A DNA stretch of 52,457 bases from Candidatus Cloacimonadota bacterium (lineage in GTDB: Bacteria > Cloacimonadota > Cloacimonadia > Cloacimonadales > JAFGVF01): positions 1 to 52,457 of the forward strand of contig JAEKNW010000215.1 of NCBI GenBank assembly GCA_016838885.1, given 5' to 3'. Made by a program: the position numbers and the translations under genes. Under the pieces are notes generated by a model. It had not been told where the DNA came from, ran no database searches, and saw only the letters and a list, made by a program, of their open reading frames with translations. The first letter of the stretch is position 1. Each line of letters begins with the position of its first letter. Of this stretch, positions 49,438-52,457 are shown in pieces.

Positions 49438-49851
49438 TTAATCAACATTATAGCGTGTTGGGTAGGAGATTCTCTTAGCTCCTACTTCTGTTACAAGATC
49501 ATGGACAGGGACAATATTTTTCCATTGCACCTCTTCATCAACCCAAATTTCTACTTTTGAATCAGGTTCTTGAATTAATCTGGTTCGCATTTCATCAACA
49601 AAATTTGCTTGGCTATACTTCTTATCTTTATTATCGAGGCATAGATCATTATCTCTGGTAATGATAACTTTGATAATATTGCCTGTTGGGAGTTTGCTTG
49701 TACTTACCGATTGGGGTAAGGTAACTCCTATTGAATTAATATTTACAAAGTTAGATGAAAGGAGAAGGAATATGATTAAAAGAAAGACTACGTCTGTCAT
49801 CGAAATCAATACTGTAGAAGTAATTTTTCTCTTTTTAACATCTATTTTCAT
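49438..49851 (-). CDS. exbD: ExbD/TolR-family protein
   Basis: 137 aa. One membrane helix (about 14-36, ISMTDVVFLLIIFLLLSSNF) carries the conserved Asp20 that conducts protons with ExbB. A periplasmic domain follows with the expected SxLPTGN and IIVTRDND-like pattern. It works with ExbB and the TonB-like protein in energising the outer membrane. Between its neighbours the gaps are only two bases. Confidence 0.9.
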   Translation of the reverse strand: MKIDVKKRKITSTVLISMTDVVFLLIIFLLLSSNFVNINSIGVTLPQSVSTSKLPTGNIIKVIITRDNDLCLDNKDKKYSQANFVDEMRTRLIQEPDSKVEIWVDEEVQWKNIVPVHDLVTEVGAKRISYPTRYNVD

Positions 49852-49853
49852 TA

Positions 49854-50459
49854 TTAATTCCTATTGCTTTCTCGGTGTTTGAGTATTACATGGTGCCCAA
49901 TTTCTTCAATCTTTCCTGCCATACTTTCAATAGATGAGACAAAATAGTTGTTGAAAATTAGTGCTACAATACCTACTACTAAGCCTCCGATAGTTGTTAG
50001 CATGGCTTCCCAAATACCATTAGCCAGCATACTGATATCAACTCCACCTTTAGCTAAACCAATGTTCATAAAGACTTTTACCATGCCTGAAGCTGTCCCT
50101 AAGAACCCTATTAAGGGAGCTACTGCAGATAAAGTCGATAATACACCAATATGGTTCTCTAAGCTTTTAATCTCAACCTTGGCCTTGTTCTCCATCTCTT
50201 CAGTGGCATCCTTCTCTCCATAACTTAAAAATTCAATTCCTCTTTTTAAGGTGTTAGGAAGCGGTGATTCAATTATACTACTTTTAATATAATCTTCTAT
50301 GCCTGAGATATTATCAATAGTCTCTAGTTCATTTGCAAATTCTTCATCTCGCTTCTTAGCTTTGAAGATTACGATAAATCTCTCAATAATCACTGCTATT
50401 GTTATTATGGATGCTAATAACAATACATACATTAATATTCCGCCTCTGGCTATAAACAT
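49854..50459 (-). CDS. exbB: ExbB/TolQ/MotA-family proton channel
   Basis: 201 aa with three membrane segments (about 7-27, 104-130 and 148-173). LSTLSAVAPLIGFLGTASGM and ANGIWEAMLTTIGGLVVGIV are the two conserved helices. It forms the pore with ExbD and powers the TonB-like protein. The ATG has a GGAGG site. The adenosine deaminase gene upstream is 84 bases away on the same strand. Confidence 0.93.
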   Translation of the reverse strand: MFIARGGILMYVLLLASIITIAVIIERFIVIFKAKKRDEEFANELETIDNISGIEDYIKSSIIESPLPNTLKRGIEFLSYGEKDATEEMENKAKVEIKSLENHIGVLSTLSAVAPLIGFLGTASGMVKVFMNIGLAKGGVDISMLANGIWEAMLTTIGGLVVGIVALIFNNYFVSSIESMAGKIEEIGHHVILKHRESNRN

Positions 50460-50543
50460 GCAGGCTCCTCCGATTTTTATAGAATTTTATTTACTTTTTA
50501 TATTTATGCTCCCCTCGCTCTTTGTCTTGAGGGATAGAGGTTT

Positions 50544-51626
50544 TTATATCTGTTTTAAATTACCATCAACATCCTGGGGTTGATTAAAATGTTCTTCCTC
50601 TAATTTTTCCATTTCAGCCAAGGCTGAATTTAGCATAAGAACCCTCTCACTATAGGTAACAAAAGCAGATTTAAAACCATTAATAATTATATTTTTCACA
50701 TCCTTATAAGAGAGCTTTAACTTGTCAATAACAAACATAAACTCGTCTGTAACTGTAGTATTAGAAACTGTTCTGTTATCGGTATTTAAAGTAACTCTTA
50801 ATCCATAATCGAGGTAGAAGCCAAAGGGGTGAACATCGAGAGATGGAACTGCTTTAGTATGGTAGTTGCTCTTAAAACAAATCTCTAAAGGAATTCTGTG
50901 ATCATTAACATAATTTAGCAAATCACCATCCTCAATCAAACGAGTACCATGCCCGATTCTGTGGGTCCCACAATAATGTAAGGCTTGATGAATACTATCA
51001 GGACCGTAAGCTTCTCCTGCATGGATGGTTATATTTAGATTATTACTTAGGGCTAATCTAAAAGCTTCTTCATGATCTTTTGCCGGATAATTATATTCAG
51101 CTCCAGCTAGGTCAAATCCAATCACTCCCTTGTTTTTATAAGCTACAGCCAACTCAGCTAATCTTAGGGAAGTAGCAGGATTTATGTTTCTAATTCCACA
51201 GATAATTACAGCAGTTTTAATATTATACATCAATTCTGCTTTACGTAATCCCCTTAATACAGCATCATTAACTTCTGTAAGTTTTAGACCTTCATTTGTA
51301 TGCAGGATCGGAGAGTAACGAACTTCTATGTATCTAACATTCTCTTTGGCTGAATCTTCTGCTAGTTCAAAAGCTGCTCTCTCTAAACCTTCCTCATTTT
51401 GAAGCACTAAGTTGGTTATATGAAAACCTTGAAGATATTCATCTAAACTCTTACATTCATCTCCGCAGGAAATCATTGTTAACAGCTTGGCCTTATCCAT
51501 AGTTGGTAATTTTATTTTATTCTTCTTCGCTAAATCTAATATAGTGTCAGGACGTACTGAACCATCCAAATGAACGTGCAGGTCTGTCTTTGGCAATTTT
51601 TCAATAAATTCTCTATTTAACTTCAT
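50544..51626 (-). CDS. add: Adenosine deaminase
   Basis: 360 aa, metal-dependent amidohydrolase fold. KTDLHVHLDGSVRPD has the zinc His-x-His, TIHAGEAYGP the third His with Glu, HRIGHGTRL the catalytic His and LNTDNRTVSN the metal Asp region. The substrate is probably adenosine or deoxyadenosine; some family members are adenine or aminofutalosine deaminases, so specificity is not certain. It has a perfect promoter and an AGGAGG site. The ExbB gene follows in the same direction. Confidence 0.9.
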   Translation of the reverse strand: MKLNREFIEKLPKTDLHVHLDGSVRPDTILDLAKKNKIKLPTMDKAKLLTMISCGDECKSLDEYLQGFHITNLVLQNEEGLERAAFELAEDSAKENVRYIEVRYSPILHTNEGLKLTEVNDAVLRGLRKAELMYNIKTAVIICGIRNINPATSLRLAELAVAYKNKGVIGFDLAGAEYNYPAKDHEEAFRLALSNNLNITIHAGEAYGPDSIHQALHYCGTHRIGHGTRLIEDGDLLNYVNDHRIPLEICFKSNYHTKAVPSLDVHPFGFYLDYGLRVTLNTDNRTVSNTTVTDEFMFVIDKLKLSYKDVKNIIINGFKSAFVTYSERVLMLNSALAEMEKLEEEHFNQPQDVDGNLKQI

Positions 51627-51654
51627 TTTTCCTCCTAAAGTTATCTAATAAGTT

Positions 51655-51683
51655 ATTATAATTAACTATCCTTATTCTGTCAA
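51655..51683 (-). promoter_or_regulatory. Consensus sigma70 promoter of add
   Basis: On the minus strand TTGACA (51678-51683) and TATAAT (51655-51660) are separated by exactly 17 bp and lie 29 bases before the ATG. It is the best promoter in the window. Confidence 0.85.
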
Positions 51684-51719
51684 AGAAAAAAAATAATTAA
51701 ATTTTGTGTGAATGATAAA

Positions 51720-51845
51720 GTTAAACCCAAGTAATGCCTCTTAAATCCCGAAGGGATGCAGATATAGTAGGCAGGGTTCGAAGACCCTGTGTAAGAATCT
51801 CCCACAAACCTAAGCCCCGGAGGGGCGATAATCAATTAGATGTAA
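51720..51845. repeat. Short hairpin-rich repeat remnants
   Basis: GTTAAACCCAAGTAATGC is a damaged MITE-like end. It is followed by ATCCCGAAGGGAT, CAGGGTTCGAAGACCCTG and CCCCGGAGGGG palindromes. No gene or tRNA is supported. The stretch 51627-52457 holds only these repeats, the next two entries, a hairpin and the add promoter. Confidence 0.6.
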
Positions 51846-51853
51846 ATAGTGGG

Positions 51854-52056
51854 TTTAAACCCAAATAATGCAGTAGATCCTTGAGAATAGCACTATATTC
51901 TTTCTAGTGTTGGCGTAGCTTTAGCGAAGACTCATGCAAAAGTAACTTCCATAATTCTCCCGAATATATATATTATATGCCTTCAATTTCTGTAAGTTAT
52001 TTTGCTAAAAGAATCTGCACTCTTCTTTAAAGCTCTACTGCACCATTCGGGTTAAA
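51854..52056. mobile_element. MITE-like 203-bp element
   Basis: The left end AACCCAAATAATGCAGTAG is followed by TAGCACTATATTCT as in the 39484 element. The right end CTACTGCACCATTCGGGTTAA is an imperfect inverted copy and matches 106-126. It is non-coding. The pyruvate-kinase remnant stops at the right end. Confidence 0.65.
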
Positions 52057-52059
52057 GGA

Positions 52060-52205
52060 TAAAGTAGATTCTCCTTCATTATCCTCAATAATCATCTTCA
52101 TCCATTGAATAGCTTGTAGAGAGTATTTACCGATAGCGGTTTGTCAGATAGGGTAACTCCGGAAGCACCGTCAAAGACAGTATTAGCAACATCTGATATA
52201 TGGCA
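52060..52205 (-). pseudogene. Pyruvate kinase remnant
   Basis: On the minus strand 52199-52143 translates as ISDVANTVFDGASGVTLSD. After a one-base shift, 52139-52060 reads TAIGKYSLQAIQWMKMIIED and a few more residues. Joined, they match the pyruvate kinase segment around ADVANAVxDGxxxVMLSGETAxGKYPxEAV. One base is missing between SD and TA, where SGETA is expected. The rest of the gene is absent: the match breaks at a MITE-like end on one side and into unrelated AT-rich sequence on the other. Confidence 0.7.
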
Positions 52206-52399
52206 CTCTCTCAAGTAGAGTGGTAAGCAAATTATAGGACCCAAGAAAATAGAAAAAATTATTTTTATATTGTAAACAGTATTTTAAGAAAAGTTATCAA
52301 AAGTCAACTTTGCTCTTTATCTGCAAGCAGACTAGATTCTACATTTTTATAAGTGCCACAAATAGGCATTACAAAAGGGTTTGCCTAGTGATGCTTTAG

Positions 52400-52437
52400 A
52401 GTATCTCGATGAATCATCGGGATTTCATCGAGATACT
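52400..52437. terminator. Strong 14-bp hairpin
   Basis: AGTATCTCGATGAA pairs perfectly with TTCATCGAGATACT around a 10-nt loop. No T run follows on the plus strand. It may be a bidirectional terminator or a repeat; the neighbouring gene is outside the window. Confidence 0.45.
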
Positions 52438-52457
52438 TAAAGGAATGACTAAGGTTT

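Noticed and set aside
51778-51800. Possible tRNA T-arm (GGGTTCGAAGACCC)
   Set aside because: It is a simple palindromic hairpin in a repeat cluster; no acceptor or anticodon arms fit around it.

Overview
This is an AT-rich chromosomal window of 52 kb, mostly chromosomal housekeeping genes plus one long surface-polysaccharide locus. The cell is a Gram-negative-type bacterium: it has two LptF/LptG-like permeases, a Wza-like exporter, an ExbB/ExbD/TonB-like set and many lipobox proteins. The low GC, the secreted FGE-fold and FN3 proteins and the abundant short dispersed repeats would fit an uncultured lineage such as Cloacimonadota. That placement is inference from gene style and needs a phylogeny.

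Layout. 1-1445: a metal-efflux permease with a CopZ-like metallochaperone. 1661-20141: 16 co-directional, tightly packed genes for an exported polysaccharide (glycosyltransferases, phosphoglycosyl transferase, Wzz/Wzc-like, Wza, polymerase/ligase, flippase, OmpA-like lipoprotein), with a STAS protein, a uridine kinase and a nucleotidyltransferase-fold protein inside. 20184-25817: EamA transporter, NifU-like scaffold, NadE, a Zn/TPR protein, RibD and, on the minus strand, a SpoIID/LytB protein. 26416-29422: a complete diversity-generating retroelement (DGR). 29433-32756: a large secreted FN3 protein. 33356-48341: CoaBC, SDR, QueA, BirA, TPR lipoprotein, LigA, two Lpt permeases, aspartate kinase, MetG and an exported MsrB-MsrA. 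48629-51626 (minus): TonB-like, ExbD, ExbB and adenosine deaminase. The right end holds repeats and a pyruvate-kinase remnant.

The main discovery is the DGR. A secreted FGE/C-type-lectin-fold protein carries a variable repeat (VR, 27463-27587) at its extreme C terminus. An Avd gene and a reverse transcriptase (RT) with the DGR signature IGNLTSQ and active-site YMDD follow. The template repeat (TR, 29135-29259) matches the VR base for base over 125 positions except at 15 sites, and every one of the 15 is an adenine in the TR. Unusual points are that the TR lies inside the open frame of the RT gene, that the 12 nt just after the VR have a perfect reverse complement just downstream of the TR, and that the DGR plus the FN3 gene is bracketed by composite repeats whose outermost 33 bp are inverted copies with one mismatch.

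The polysaccharide locus has its own oddities. Two fusion proteins carry degenerate phosphoglycosyl-transferase domains beside one intact enzyme, and the Wzc-like protein has lost key kinase motifs. Two families of dispersed non-coding repeats sit at gene borders. One forms MITE-like elements with inverted ends, supplies the stop codon of the msr gene and truncates the pyruvate-kinase remnant.
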